A stretch of 64,000 nucleotides of DNA, from positions 1-64,000 of the forward strand of contig JADFDC010000005.1 in the NCBI GenBank assembly GCA_018263115.1. Direction: 5' to 3'. This DNA comes from Thiobacillus sp. (GTDB lineage Bacteria > Pseudomonadota > Gammaproteobacteria > Burkholderiales > Thiobacillaceae). The notes beneath the pieces were generated by a model that searched no databases, was not told the origin of the DNA, and worked only from the letters and a program-made list of their open reading frames with translations. This document shows positions 18,892-29,170 of the stretch, piece after piece. Each line of letters opens with the position of its first letter. The first letter of the stretch is position 1. Both the position numbers and the translations under genes were made by a program.

Positions 18892-19193
18892 AACACTATT
18901 GCAGAAAACTGAAAGCTGTCGCGCTGGCGGTTTTGCTGGCCGCATCCCTCCCGGTGCTGGCCGACGACCCGAATACGGTCAGCGGTGACAAGACCACGGA
19001 TATGGTAGTGGATGTACTGGTCGTCCGGCCGCTGGGACTGGCCACTACCGTGGTCGGTGCCGTGCTCACGGTGGTTGCCCTGCCTTTCACCATTCCCAGC
19101 GGCAGCGTAAAGGAATCGGCCGAGATGATGATTGTGAATCCGGCGGAATATACATTCAAACGCCCATTGGGCGAATTTGAAACCCGGGACTGA
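18888..19193 (+). CDS. Secreted/membrane hypothetical protein
   Basis: Signal peptide plus central hydrophobic segment; ATGA overlap with preceding gene. Confidence 0.65.
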   Translation: MKHYCRKLKAVALAVLLAASLPVLADDPNTVSGDKTTDMVVDVLVVRPLGLATTVVGAVLTVVALPFTIPSGSVKESAEMMIVNPAEYTFKRPLGEFETRD

Positions 19194-19243
19194 TCCGGTC
19201 GATTACATTCTCTTCTGATTCTGACCAAGCCTGTCCGCATACA

Positions 19244-20245
19244 ATGGCAGGCATGACTGAACCCCCTGCTCTCCCCTATTCCCTGCTTACTCCCAGCCTG
19301 GTACTGGACGCGCTGGAAAGTATCGGCCTGCGTTGTGATGGCCGGCTACTGGCACTGAACAGCTATGAAAACCGCGTTTACCAGGTGGGGCAGGAAGAAG
19401 GCGCGCCGGTCATCGCCAAGTTTTACCGGCCGGATCGCTGGGGTGACGAAGCGATTCTGGAAGAACACGCGTTTACTCTTGAACTCGCGGAACGTGAAAT
19501 TCCAGTTGTGCCGCCCAGCGTGACAGGCAACACAAGCCTGCACCGGTTTGACGGTTTTCGTTTTGCCATCTACCCGCGTCAGGGGGGTCGTCCGCCGGAG
19601 CTGGATGATCCTGATACGCTGGAATGGATGGGGCGCTTCATGGGTCGTATCCATGCAGTGGGCGCCATCCGCCCTTTCGCCCATCGGCCAACTTTGGACC
19701 TGGACAGTTTTGGCACAAAACCGCGCACCTGGCTGCTGGAGAACAACTGGATACCACCCGACCTGCTGCCCGCATGGGAAAGCGTTTCGGCGCAGGCGCT
19801 GGAAGGCGTGCGCCACTGTTACGAACATGCTGGCGATGTGCGCATGCTGCGCCTGCATGGTGATTGCCACATGGGCAATGTGCTGTGGACGGATGACGGT
19901 CCGCACTTCGTGGATTTCGACGATTGTCGCAGCGGACCAGCGGTACAGGATTTATGGATGCTGCTGTCTGGCGAACGGGATGTCATGACTCGCCAGTTTC
20001 GCGATGTGCTGTCAGGTTATGAAGATTTTTTTGAATTTGATCCGCGCGAACTGCATCTGATTGAAGCCTTGCGCACCCTGCGGTTGATTCACTATTCGGC
20101 CTGGCTGGCGCAGCGCTGGGAAGATCCCGCTTTTCCCGCAGCGTTTCCCTGGTTCAACACGCCTCACTACTGGCAGGCACGGATTCTGGAGTTGCGTGAG
20201 CAGATTGCACTGATGAATGAACCGCCATTGCGGGTCATGCCTTGA
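19244..20245 (+). CDS. srkA: Stress response kinase SrkA (YihE-like)
   Basis: LNSYENRVYQVGQEEG, LRLHGDCHMGNVLWTDDGPHFVDFDDCRSGPAVQDLWML. Confidence 0.9.
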   Translation: MAGMTEPPALPYSLLTPSLVLDALESIGLRCDGRLLALNSYENRVYQVGQEEGAPVIAKFYRPDRWGDEAILEEHAFTLELAEREIPVVPPSVTGNTSLHRFDGFRFAIYPRQGGRPPELDDPDTLEWMGRFMGRIHAVGAIRPFAHRPTLDLDSFGTKPRTWLLENNWIPPDLLPAWESVSAQALEGVRHCYEHAGDVRMLRLHGDCHMGNVLWTDDGPHFVDFDDCRSGPAVQDLWMLLSGERDVMTRQFRDVLSGYEDFFEFDPRELHLIEALRTLRLIHYSAWLAQRWEDPAFPAAFPWFNTPHYWQARILELREQIALMNEPPLRVMP

Positions 20246-20251
20246 CCAGGC

Positions 20252-20275
20252 AAAAAAAAGCCGCCTTGCGGCGGC
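20252..20275 (-). terminator. Rho-independent terminator for 20304-20855
   Basis: GCCGCC-TTGC-GGCGGC with A-run on + strand (T-run on - strand). Confidence 0.75.
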
Positions 20276-20303
20276 CGGGAAGTGCCCAGGGCAAAGTTGT
20301 CAG

Positions 20304-20855
20304 TTAGAAGTTGTAGCCGATCTTGGCTGTGATGAGGGTATTGTCCGCGCCTTTGAATCCGGGAGCGATGGTGTCATTTTCGGTGCCTTGCCAACGGGCA
20401 GCCAGACCCAGATTGATCGCGCCGATGCGGTAATCGAGGTCAACGCCTACCTGACCCGCCCACAGTCCCTGTGAATTGCCGCCGCGCTCCGCATCCACAT
20501 AGCCGATGCCGGGGCCAATGCCAACGCTCAGGTTCTTGTTGATATCAAACGTCCAGCGCGGGTTAAGTTCAAAGCTTGTCAGTTCCAGGCCGTTGTCGTC
20601 AAAGCTGCCGACCGAAATTTTGGTGCGGATTTTCCCCACCGGCGGCTCAACCAGCAGGCAGTTGAACGCTACTTCGCCACCAACAAATGTATCGCTGCCG
20701 GCATGTTCCGGGTTCATCGAACCCACCAGCGCGGAAACAGTGAAATCCGGCTTGAAGCCGGCATCACGCACGGGCAGAACTTTCCAGTCGCCTGCCAGCG
20801 AAGGAACGGCAATCAGGGAAAAACCCAGGCTCAGTACGGTTGCAAGCTTACGCAT
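20304..20855 (-). CDS. Outer-membrane beta-barrel protein (OmpW/PagL-like)
   Basis: Signal peptide; alternating amphipathic strands; ends ITAKIGYNF. Confidence 0.65.
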   Translation of the reverse strand: MRKLATVLSLGFSLIAVPSLAGDWKVLPVRDAGFKPDFTVSALVGSMNPEHAGSDTFVGGEVAFNCLLVEPPVGKIRTKISVGSFDDNGLELTSFELNPRWTFDINKNLSVGIGPGIGYVDAERGGNSQGLWAGQVGVDLDYRIGAINLGLAARWQGTENDTIAPGFKGADNTLITAKIGYNF

Positions 20856-21042
20856 GATGACTCTCCATAAAATATTAGGGTTTCATGATATTAGAGTGTT
20901 GCGCATGACTCAGTGACTCTTGTCACACAGGCGGCTTAATGCTGGAAATCCATTCATAAACCCTGAATGGCTCAAGGTTGTATCCGCGACAGAATCGTCT
21001 ACTTTGAAGTTATCCAGCAAAGGCAAAAACAAGGAGGTGACC

Positions 21043-21414
21043 ATGATGCATGTTTCGGCAGACATTAACCGACTGACGAGGGACCACGACGTGGACCCCG
21101 ACTTCCCTCACGCACCGATGGACTGGACGCGTGAAGAGACGCTTGAGATTGCCCGCAAGGAAAACCTGACGATGAGCGAGGCACACTGGGAATTGATTCG
21201 CGCGTTGCAAAACTATTTTGCAAGCCACGAGGATGAAAAATCCATTCACATGCGTGAACTGCACGATGCCCTCGACGAACACTTTCATCATCAGGGCGGG
21301 TTGAAGTATCTGTACATCCTGTTTCCGGGCGGACCCATTTCGCAAGGCTGCAGGTTGGCCGGACTAAAAGCGCCCTTCCTGGCTTCCGATACCAGCTTCG
21401 GCAGCGTATCCTGA
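21043..21414 (+). CDS. TusE/DsrC/DsvC-family sulfur relay-like protein
   Basis: KYLYILFPGGPISQGCRLAGLKAP; DHDVDPDFPHAPMDWTREETLEIARKENLTMSEAHWELI. Confidence 0.85.
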   Translation: MMHVSADINRLTRDHDVDPDFPHAPMDWTREETLEIARKENLTMSEAHWELIRALQNYFASHEDEKSIHMRELHDALDEHFHHQGGLKYLYILFPGGPISQGCRLAGLKAPFLASDTSFGSVS

Positions 21415-21569
21415 TCCGGCGATCCTTTCGTCAACATATCCGCGAATTGCAATTCGCGGAATGAGGTGGCTGCGAGACCTTGCAGCCATTTTTTTGGCCA
21501 CAGCCAACGATTGACAAGCCTGCGCATTCGAAGCAGTCTGTTAGCCAATGACATTTCCGGCGTCCCACC

Positions 21570-23294
21570 ATGCAGCGCCCGATCCGGCTGAAGATATTTA
21601 GCATCACCATGGCCCTGTTGGGCTTGATGGTAATCGTGACCTGGCTGTCGGTGCTCAACTTCCGCCAGTTGAATAATCAGGTGCGTGCGCTTTCCGACTA
21701 CTACCTGCCCTTGCAGGAGCAGGTGGCAAGCGTCGAAATCCTCATCCGCCAGCAGATGGTGCACATGGAGCGGATTCTGGGTGGCATGGAAGCGGCCATG
21801 CCCAATCCGGAATTCCTGGAGAAGGAATCATCCAGCTTCGATAATCGCGGCATCAACGCCGACCAGATTGTCGATTCTTCAATACGCATGCTGGCGGAAG
21901 CCAGGACAGCGAAAGACATCGAACTTGATAATGTGACCCTGGCCGTACTGGACCAGCAGTTGCCCGCAATCCAGACCGCGCGACAGCGTTTTCACGCAGC
22001 CTTCAGAATGTTTCAGATCGAAGCGGAGGAAGGCAACAAGCGTTCGGAAAAAATCGTTCGCGACAACCTGATCAAGGAAAAGGACACGGTGGATGTCGAG
22101 ATCGGCAAGACCATCGACATCCTCAACAAGCTGACCCGCGATACCGCCGCGCGGGCCAAGGCAGAGGAACGGCGCGCCATCCAGCTCAACTGGATCATCA
22201 CCGCCATTGCCACGGCGCTCGGCCTGATTTTCGCCTGGGCCATCAGCCGCTCGCTGGTGGATTCGGTCAAGCGGCTGCTGGGCGGCACCCAGGCAGTGGA
22301 GCACGGCAATCTGGATGTGGAGATTCACGTTAATACCCGCGACGAGTTGGCTACGCTGGCCACCTCCTTCAACCACATGGTGGTGGGCTTGAAAGAAAAG
22401 GAACACATCCGCGAAACCTTTGGCAAGTATGTCGACCCGCGCGTAGTGCGCGGCCTGCTGGAAAACCGTTTGCCAGCGGAAGGCGGTCAAAGCCAGATCA
22501 TGTCGGTGTTCTTTTCCGATCTGGCGGGTTTCACGCAGATGTGCGAGGGGCTGACGCCAGACGCGGCCGTGCGTTTTCTAAACCGTTATTTTTCCTACAT
22601 GGCCGAGGTCATCCAGGCGCGTCAGGGCATTATCGACAAATACATCGGCGACGCAGTGATGGCGTTCTGGGGACCACCCTTCACCGACCCCGCCACCCAT
22701 GCCGAGCTTTGCTGCGCGGCAGCGCTGGATCAGATGGCAAGGCTGGAGGATTTCAGGAAATCGCTGCCTGATCTGCTTGGGGTGAAGCAGGGCCTCCCAG
22801 TGGTGAATATCCGAATGGGCATCGCTACCGGCGAAGTCACGGTGGGCAATATTGGTTCTGAAACCTCGCGCGGCTATACGGTGATTGGCGACACGGTGAA
22901 CCTGGCGTCGCGGCTGGAGCAGGCCAACAAGTTTTACGGCACCCGGATTCTGGTCAACGAGGATACGCAACGGCTGGCTGAAAATGAACTGGCTTTCCGC
23001 GAGATCGACAGTCTGCGAGTGGCTGGCAAGATGGAGCCTGTGCGTGTATTCGAGTTGATTGGAAGCAAAATGGATTTGAATGAAGATCAGCGACAACTGA
23101 TCGTTGCATTTGAACGCGGGTTGGCTGCCTACCGTCAGCAGGACTGGAATGCGGCGGAATCAGCTTTCCAGGATGGGCTGAAGGCTGTCCCCACGGATCA
23201 GCCCTGTCAGGTGTTTTTGGGCAGGATTGAAGCCTTCAGGAAATCGCCGCCCTCGTCAGATTGGGACGGCGTCTGGATTGCGACGCACAAGTAA
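21570..23294 (+). CDS. HAMP-domain adenylate/guanylate cyclase
   Basis: TM, HAMP, MSVFFSDLAGFTQMCEGLTPD ... KYIGDAVMAFWGPP ... GYTVIGDTVNLASRLEQANK. Confidence 0.93.
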   Translation: MQRPIRLKIFSITMALLGLMVIVTWLSVLNFRQLNNQVRALSDYYLPLQEQVASVEILIRQQMVHMERILGGMEAAMPNPEFLEKESSSFDNRGINADQIVDSSIRMLAEARTAKDIELDNVTLAVLDQQLPAIQTARQRFHAAFRMFQIEAEEGNKRSEKIVRDNLIKEKDTVDVEIGKTIDILNKLTRDTAARAKAEERRAIQLNWIITAIATALGLIFAWAISRSLVDSVKRLLGGTQAVEHGNLDVEIHVNTRDELATLATSFNHMVVGLKEKEHIRETFGKYVDPRVVRGLLENRLPAEGGQSQIMSVFFSDLAGFTQMCEGLTPDAAVRFLNRYFSYMAEVIQARQGIIDKYIGDAVMAFWGPPFTDPATHAELCCAAALDQMARLEDFRKSLPDLLGVKQGLPVVNIRMGIATGEVTVGNIGSETSRGYTVIGDTVNLASRLEQANKFYGTRILVNEDTQRLAENELAFREIDSLRVAGKMEPVRVFELIGSKMDLNEDQRQLIVAFERGLAAYRQQDWNAAESAFQDGLKAVPTDQPCQVFLGRIEAFRKSPPSSDWDGVWIATHK

Positions 23295-23306
23295 ACCCTT
23301 GCGGTT

Positions 23307-23621
23307 TTAATCAATAACTCCCTCTTCACCATGGCAGGTGCAGCCCGGAACCGCACTGGCCGTCCCATCGCAGCAAACGATCTTGCCCGCGCGGCAGCCG
23401 CAGATGCCCTTGTGCCCCTTGCAGCACTCCGCCTGGCTGGTTTCCGCCACGTTGACCCCTTTTGGCAAGGGGCAAGGCTGTAATGCAGGGGTTGAAGGCT
23501 GGACAATGCTTGACTCGGGCTGTGCGACCAGACCTGCGTCGGCTCGCACCAGCGAAGAAAACATGAAGGGCGCCATGACAAACAATGCCCAAAAAACAAT
23601 GGTTAAAAGTCTCTTCAACAT
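23307..23621 (-). CDS. Secreted Cys-rich small protein
   Basis: Signal peptide; CCKGHKGICGCRAGKIVCCDG...CTCHG. Confidence 0.55.
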   Translation of the reverse strand: MLKRLLTIVFWALFVMAPFMFSSLVRADAGLVAQPESSIVQPSTPALQPCPLPKGVNVAETSQAECCKGHKGICGCRAGKIVCCDGTASAVPGCTCHGEEGVID

Positions 23622-23758
23622 TTGGCTCTCCTTGGGGATGTGTTTTCCACTATATACGATCCGGCCTGTCTGCGTTTGTTCCTCGGCTGGGTAAAATCAA
23701 CCAGATGCCTGTCCGGCTGTTAAGATCGCACCAAATATCATTTTTTCGGGCTTGATCC

Positions 23759-24394
23759 ATGACACGTATTTCCACTTTTCTCTTTTCCTTGCTGTTGGGC
23801 GCCACGCTTGCCACCACCGGTTGCGGCGCGAAAGAACCTGGCAAGCAGACTGTTTCAACCGAGCCCGCCGCCGGCCAGCCCGCCAATCCGAAGGTGCTCA
23901 TTGAAACCAGCAAAGGCAATATTACGGTGGAACTGTTTGCCGGCAAGGCACCTCTGTCGGTGGATAATTTCCTCACCCATGTCAAAACCGGTTTTTACGA
24001 TGGAACGGTGTTTCATCGCGTCATCCCCGGCTTCATGATCCAGGGTGGCGGCATGCTGCCCGACATGACAGAAAAATCGCGCGGCTCACCGATCAAGAAC
24101 GAAGCCAACAACGGCCTGAAGAACCTGCGCGGAACGCTTGCCATGGCACGCACCGGAGAACCACATTCGGCAACCTCGCAGTTTTTCATCAACGTGGCGG
24201 ACAATTATTTCCTCAACCATCGCGGCGAAAGTTTTGAGGGCTGGGGCTATGCGGTCTTTGGCCAGGTGGTGTCGGGCATGGAAGTCGTGGATGCCATCGT
24301 GGCAGTCCCGCGCGGCGATCGTGGCATGCATCAGGATGTGCCAGTGGAAGCGGTCGTCATGAAGCGCGTAAGCCTGATTACCGGCCAGCCCTGA
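23759..24394 (+). CDS. Cyclophilin-type peptidyl-prolyl cis-trans isomerase, secreted/lipoprotein
   Basis: [55 protein letters not shown] lipobox. Confidence 0.93.
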   Translation: MTRISTFLFSLLLGATLATTGCGAKEPGKQTVSTEPAAGQPANPKVLIETSKGNITVELFAGKAPLSVDNFLTHVKTGFYDGTVFHRVIPGFMIQGGGMLPDMTEKSRGSPIKNEANNGLKNLRGTLAMARTGEPHSATSQFFINVADNYFLNHRGESFEGWGYAVFGQVVSGMEVVDAIVAVPRGDRGMHQDVPVEAVVMKRVSLITGQP

Positions 24395-24428
24395 AGCCCG
24401 GCTGGACAATCCCAATTCTGGTGCTTGA

Positions 24429-25175
24429 ATGAAGACCATGAGACTCTGGAGCCTGCTTTCCGCTTTGTTTTTTGTGCTGGGCGCTGTGACGCCCACCACG
24501 GCTTCAGCCATGGAAGTCAGTGCCCTGCTGGACAAGGTGGCAGCGGCCTATGGGATCAATACACTGGCGAATGGCATAAAGGGAGTCCGCCAAACAGGCA
24601 GGACCTTTTCATCCATGCGCCAAGAGGAAGGTCCCATTCTGCGTACCTACCAGCACCCGGACCGTCTTCGCATCGAAATCCGCTATCCGGGATCGGAAGA
24701 AATCAGGGTGCTGAATGGCTCACAGGCATGGAAACAGGACGAACCGATAACGGGAAGTTTCCACGCCGCGATGATCCTGCAGGCAGCCCGCATGGCGCTG
24801 CCGTGGAGTCTGCAAAAGGATCGTTCATCTCTGCGTGACCTTGGCACGCTTAAGCTCGAAGATGGAAAAAATTTACAGGTACTCGAACAGCCCCTGGGAA
24901 TTGGCCTCGTCATGCGCGCCACTATTGACACTGATACGGGAAGGATACTCCGCTCGGTAGGGCGCATGACCGGCAACATGGGCATCATGGAATTCGGGAC
25001 CATCTATGAAGACTTCCGTATGCAGGATGGTTTGCTGTATGCCGCGAAAGAACGCCATTTCGCCATGAACCAGGCAACTGGCCATACGCATATCGACAAG
25101 ATCGAATTCGTGGATGCGCTGCCGGAAACGCTATTCCTCCCCGACGGAAAGGCTGCGGCCAAGACACGCATCTAG
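24429..25175 (+). CDS. Secreted hypothetical protein
   Basis: Signal peptide; full-length ORF. Confidence 0.7.
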   Translation: MKTMRLWSLLSALFFVLGAVTPTTASAMEVSALLDKVAAAYGINTLANGIKGVRQTGRTFSSMRQEEGPILRTYQHPDRLRIEIRYPGSEEIRVLNGSQAWKQDEPITGSFHAAMILQAARMALPWSLQKDRSSLRDLGTLKLEDGKNLQVLEQPLGIGLVMRATIDTDTGRILRSVGRMTGNMGIMEFGTIYEDFRMQDGLLYAAKERHFAMNQATGHTHIDKIEFVDALPETLFLPDGKAAAKTRI

Positions 25176-25194
25176 CCAGACAACACCAGAAATC

Positions 25195-27123
25195 CTACGC
25201 AAGGCTGCTCAGCGCTTCGAGTGCATCATGCTGTTCCAGCCACTCGCTTTCAACTGTCTCGAGCTCCGCAGCCACGTCAGCCTGTTCCAATAGCAGGAGT
25301 TTCAACTCTTCCTTGTTCGCATCAGCGTAAATGTCATCACTGGCCAGCCGCGCATCAATGGATGACTTGCGAATATTCAGGCTATCCAACCGCTGTTCCA
25401 GTTGCGCGATTCGTTTTTCGATGGGCTTGCGAACAGCGGACAATTTCTGCCGGGCTTCGGCCTCTGCCCTTCGTTCTGCCTTGCGGTCGATGCGCGATGC
25501 GGTTTCCTGTTCGTCGGCCTCTGGTCGATCCAGCCGGGTCTTGAACATCCAGTCGCGGTAATCGTCCAGATCGCCATCGAAAGGTTTGAGTCCACCCTCT
25601 GCCACGATCATGAATTCGTCGGTTGTGGCGCGCAGCAGATGGCGATCATGCGAAACCAGCACCAGCGTGCCTTCGAACTGGGCCAGCGCCACGGTCAAGG
25701 CTTCGCGGGTTTCGAGGTCGAGGTGGTTGGTCGGTTCGTCCAGCAACAATAAATTCGGCCGTTGCCAGACGATCAGCGCGAGTGCCAGGCGTGCCTTCTC
25801 GCCGCCTGAAAATGGCGCGATGGAAGCGGTCGCCATGTCGCCGGCAAAATTGAAACTGCCGAGAAAATTGCGCAAGTCCTGCTCCTTCTCATTTGGCGCC
25901 AGCTTGTTCAGGTGCCACAACGGCGATTGGTCGTGTCGCAGCATTTCGAGCTGATGCTGGGCGAAATAGCCAATGGCCAGTCCCTTGCCGTACCGCACCT
26001 CGCCGCTCAGCGGCGGCAGTTCACCGACCAGGGTTTTGATCAACGTGGACTTGCCGGCGCCGTTGACTCCCAGCAGGCCGATACGCTGGCCGGCCTGTAG
26101 GGTAAGATCGAGATGAGCAAGGACAGGCTTGTCTCCAGCTTCTGTACGATATCCGGCTGACACTTTCTCCAGCACAAGCAGCGGATTGGGCGCTCGCTCG
26201 GGTTCACGGAACTCGAATGAAAACGCGGCGGCGGCATGAATAGGCGCAAGGTCTTCCATCTTTTCCAGCATTTTCATGCGCGACTGGGCCTGCTTGGCCT
26301 TGGTGGCCTTGGCCTTGAAGCGGTCGATGAAGGATTGCAGGTGGGCGCGTTCGCGCGACTGCTTTTCGTACGCAGCCTGCGACAGCGCGAGGTTGGCGGC
26401 GCGCTGGGTTTCGAACGCGGAGTAATTGCCGCCGTATCGCTTGAGTTTGCGTTCGTCGATATGCACGATCACATTGGCGATGCCGTCGAGAAAATCGCGG
26501 TCGTGCGAGATGACAATCAGCGTGCCGGGATAGCGCTTGAGCCAGTCTTCCAGCCAGAGAATGGCGTCGAGGTCGAGGTGGTTGGTGGGTTCGTCAAGCA
26601 GCAGCAGGTCGGAAGGACACATCAGCGCCTGGGCGAGATTGAGCCGCATGCGCCAGCCGCCGGAAAAACTGGCGACATGTTCGTTCATCTGGCTGTGCGA
26701 AAACCCCAGGCCATTGAGCAGGGTTTCGGCCCTGGCCTTTGCCGTATAGGCATCCGCATCCAGCAAGGCGGCGTGCAGTTCGCCCATGCGATGACCGTCA
26801 TGCCGCGCCTCGGCTTCTTCCAGTTCGCGATCAAGTTTGCGCAGCGTGGTGTCGCCATCGATGGCATAGTCGAGCGCTGACCGTTGCAAAGCAGGCGTTT
26901 CCTGCGCTACATGGGCAATTCGCCATGAGGCCGGGAAATCGGCTTCGCCTCCATCGGCATGCAACTCGCCGCGCAGCAAGGCAAATAGGGTGGATTTGCC
27001 GGAGCCGTTGGCGCCTATGAGTCCCGCTTTCTCGCCCGGATTAAGAACGAGATCGGCTTTTTCGAACAGGGGTTTGGTGCCGCGTGCGAGCGTCAGGGAC
27101 TGGAAACGAATCATGGGCGGCAT
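25195..27123 (-). CDS. ABC-F family ATPase (YheS/Uup-like)
   Basis: Two Walker A (GANGSGKST, GVNGAGKST), two signatures (FSGGWRMRLNLAQ, FSGGEKARLALA), C-terminal coiled coil. Confidence 0.93.
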   Translation of the reverse strand: MPPMIRFQSLTLARGTKPLFEKADLVLNPGEKAGLIGANGSGKSTLFALLRGELHADGGEADFPASWRIAHVAQETPALQRSALDYAIDGDTTLRKLDRELEEAEARHDGHRMGELHAALLDADAYTAKARAETLLNGLGFSHSQMNEHVASFSGGWRMRLNLAQALMCPSDLLLLDEPTNHLDLDAILWLEDWLKRYPGTLIVISHDRDFLDGIANVIVHIDERKLKRYGGNYSAFETQRAANLALSQAAYEKQSRERAHLQSFIDRFKAKATKAKQAQSRMKMLEKMEDLAPIHAAAAFSFEFREPERAPNPLLVLEKVSAGYRTEAGDKPVLAHLDLTLQAGQRIGLLGVNGAGKSTLIKTLVGELPPLSGEVRYGKGLAIGYFAQHQLEMLRHDQSPLWHLNKLAPNEKEQDLRNFLGSFNFAGDMATASIAPFSGGEKARLALALIVWQRPNLLLLDEPTNHLDLETREALTVALAQFEGTLVLVSHDRHLLRATTDEFMIVAEGGLKPFDGDLDDYRDWMFKTRLDRPEADEQETASRIDRKAERRAEAEARQKLSAVRKPIEKRIAQLEQRLDSLNIRKSSIDARLASDDIYADANKEELKLLLLEQADVAAELETVESEWLEQHDALEALSSLA

Positions 27124-27132
27124 TATCGCTCA

Positions 27133-27291
27133 TTAGGGAAACATTGATTTATTCAGTGTTTCCCTGCAAATCGAGGATTCGATTTGCCGCTCAATTACGC
27201 AAGTCATTGAAGGCGCAAATTTTCACGGACACGCGCCGGGAAAATTTTTTGCTGATGTTTCGCGCACGCGAATAAATCAGCGCTTCCTTAG
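27133..27291. mobile_element. MITE-like element with TIRs (27137-27287) and TTAG target-site duplication
   Basis: Left end GGAAACATTGATTTATTC, right end (rc) GGAAGCGCTGATTTATTC (15/18), flanked by TTAG at 27133-27136 and 27288-27291. Confidence 0.7.
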
Positions 27292-27299
27292 CCCAGCGC

Positions 27300-28595
27300 T
27301 TAACCCGGTGTGGCGTAGATCAGCCTCGGCAGCCAAAGTGAAATTTCCGGCACGTAGGTCACAAGAAGAAGCACGGCCGTCACCACCAGTATCCACGGCG
27401 CTGACGCGATGGTGGTTTCCGTCAGACCCATTCTCGCCAGCCCGCTGGCGACATAAAGATTAAGGCCTACCGGTGGCGTGATCATGCCCAGTTCCATGTT
27501 GATGACCATGACAATGCCCAGGTGGATGGGATCAATGCCAAGCTGCTGGGCCACTGGCAGGAAGATCGGCGCGAGGATGAGAATAATGGAACTTGGCTCC
27601 ATGAAATCGCCGGCGAAAAACAGCAGAATGTTGACGAGCAGCAGGAACATCCAGGCCGTAAGTCCCTGGTCGATAATCCATTGCGCCAGGTTTTGCGGAA
27701 TGTTTTCCGAAGTCAGCAGGAAGGAAAACAGGATGGCGTTGGTGATGATGTACATGAGCATGGCGCTCATGTTGGCGGCGTCTTTCAGCACGCGCGGCAC
27801 CTCGCTCAGCTTGAGGTCCTTGTAGATGAAAACCGACACGACGAAACCATAAAGCGCTGAAACAGCTGCCGCTTCCGTCGGCGTGAACACGCCGCCATAA
27901 ATGCCGCCGAATACCACAACGATGAGGCCCACACCCCACACCGATTCGCGAAAAGCGATCCATACTTCAGTCAGGCTGGCACGCGGCAGCGTGGGATAGT
28001 TGCGCTTCTTCGCCACGATCCAGGTAACCAGCATGAGCACGGCGGCCATGAGTATGCCGGGCACGATGCCGGCGGCAAACAGCTGGCCGATGCTGGAACT
28101 GGTCGACACGCCATAAATGATCATCACGATGGAAGGCGGAATCAGGATGCCCAGTCCGCCCGAGGTGGCGATGACACCGACGCCGAATTTTTTGGGATAG
28201 CCCTGCTGCATCATGGCCGGCAGCATGATGGAGCCGATGGCCACCACCGTGGCCGGGCTGGAACCCGACACTGCCGCGAAGAATGCGCAGGACAGCACCG
28301 CGGACAAGGCCAGCCCGCCACTGAAGTGGCCGACAATGGCCGTGCCAAGCCTGGTGATGCGCGCCGCCACGCCACCGTGGGTGAGGAATGCACCCGCCAG
28401 AATGAAGAACGGAATGGCCATGAGCGCGAACTGGTCCAGCCCGGTAAACAGGCGCTGTGAAACGATTTCGACCGGAATGTTCGAAAAGAAAAACAGGAAG
28501 GTCAGCACCACCAGGCCCAGCGCAATGGAGATGGGCATGCCGGTCATCAACAACAAAACCAGCAGGATTAGTATGATGCCGCTGTTCCCGCTCAT
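27300..28595 (-). CDS. dctM: TRAP transporter large permease (DctM-like)
   Basis: ALMAIPFFILAGAFLTHGG; multi-TM; downstream of DctQ/DctP. Confidence 0.93.
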   Translation of the reverse strand: MSGNSGIILILLVLLLMTGMPISIALGLVVLTFLFFFSNIPVEIVSQRLFTGLDQFALMAIPFFILAGAFLTHGGVAARITRLGTAIVGHFSGGLALSAVLSCAFFAAVSGSSPATVVAIGSIMLPAMMQQGYPKKFGVGVIATSGGLGILIPPSIVMIIYGVSTSSSIGQLFAAGIVPGILMAAVLMLVTWIVAKKRNYPTLPRASLTEVWIAFRESVWGVGLIVVVFGGIYGGVFTPTEAAAVSALYGFVVSVFIYKDLKLSEVPRVLKDAANMSAMLMYIITNAILFSFLLTSENIPQNLAQWIIDQGLTAWMFLLLVNILLFFAGDFMEPSSIILILAPIFLPVAQQLGIDPIHLGIVMVINMELGMITPPVGLNLYVASGLARMGLTETTIASAPWILVVTAVLLLVTYVPEISLWLPRLIYATPG

Positions 28596-29170
28596 GCACG
28601 TGGCTCCGCAACTAGTTGGGGCGTTTCCACACCGGTTTCAATTTCCGCATAGCTGTGGCTGGGCAGAGGGCGGCCCTTGAGGTAATTCGCCAGCACTTCC
28701 AGGAAGCGGAAACACATGAGCGACGAGCCGAGCGGAATGGCCAGATAAATGATCCACATGGGCAGTTCGAGGTCGGGCGAAACCTGGCCCAGCTGCCGCA
28801 CTTGCAACACGAAAGAAGCGCCCAGCCAGGCAATGACGGCGGTGAAGAATGCCCCTGACAACAGGCTGAAAATCACGAACACACGCTGCCAGGCTTGCGA
28901 GAGCTTGCGCACCAGCACATCGACGCCGACATGAATGCCGGTGCGCACGCCATAAGCCGCGCCGAATTTCGCCATCCAGATTAGGAGGTAAATCGTCAGT
29001 TCCTGCGCCCAGTTGAAACTGACATGCTGGGTGTATTCCCACAGCGCGGGAATGCCCGATGCGTAGCGGTGGACAATCGAGGCAAATAGAATCAACGTGG
29101 CAGCGGCAAGAAAGAGGGCGATGACGCTCTCTTCCAGATGGTCCAGCGCAGCTTTAAGGAAGCGCGACAA
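28592..29170 (-). CDS. dctQ: TRAP transporter small permease (DctQ-like)
   Basis: Four TM small permease overlapping dctM by 4 nt. Confidence 0.9.
   Translation of the reverse strand: MSRFLKAALDHLEESVIALFLAAATLILFASIVHRYASGIPALWEYTQHVSFNWAQELTIYLLIWMAKFGAAYGVRTGIHVGVDVLVRKLSQAWQRVFVIFSLLSGAFFTAVIAWLGASFVLQVRQLGQVSPDLELPMWIIYLAIPLGSSLMCFRFLEVLANYLKGRPLPSHSYAEIETGVETPQLVAEPRA

Noticed and set aside
26236-26880. 214-aa plus-strand ORF
   Set aside because: Antisense to the ABC-F ATPase; no independent start signal or motif
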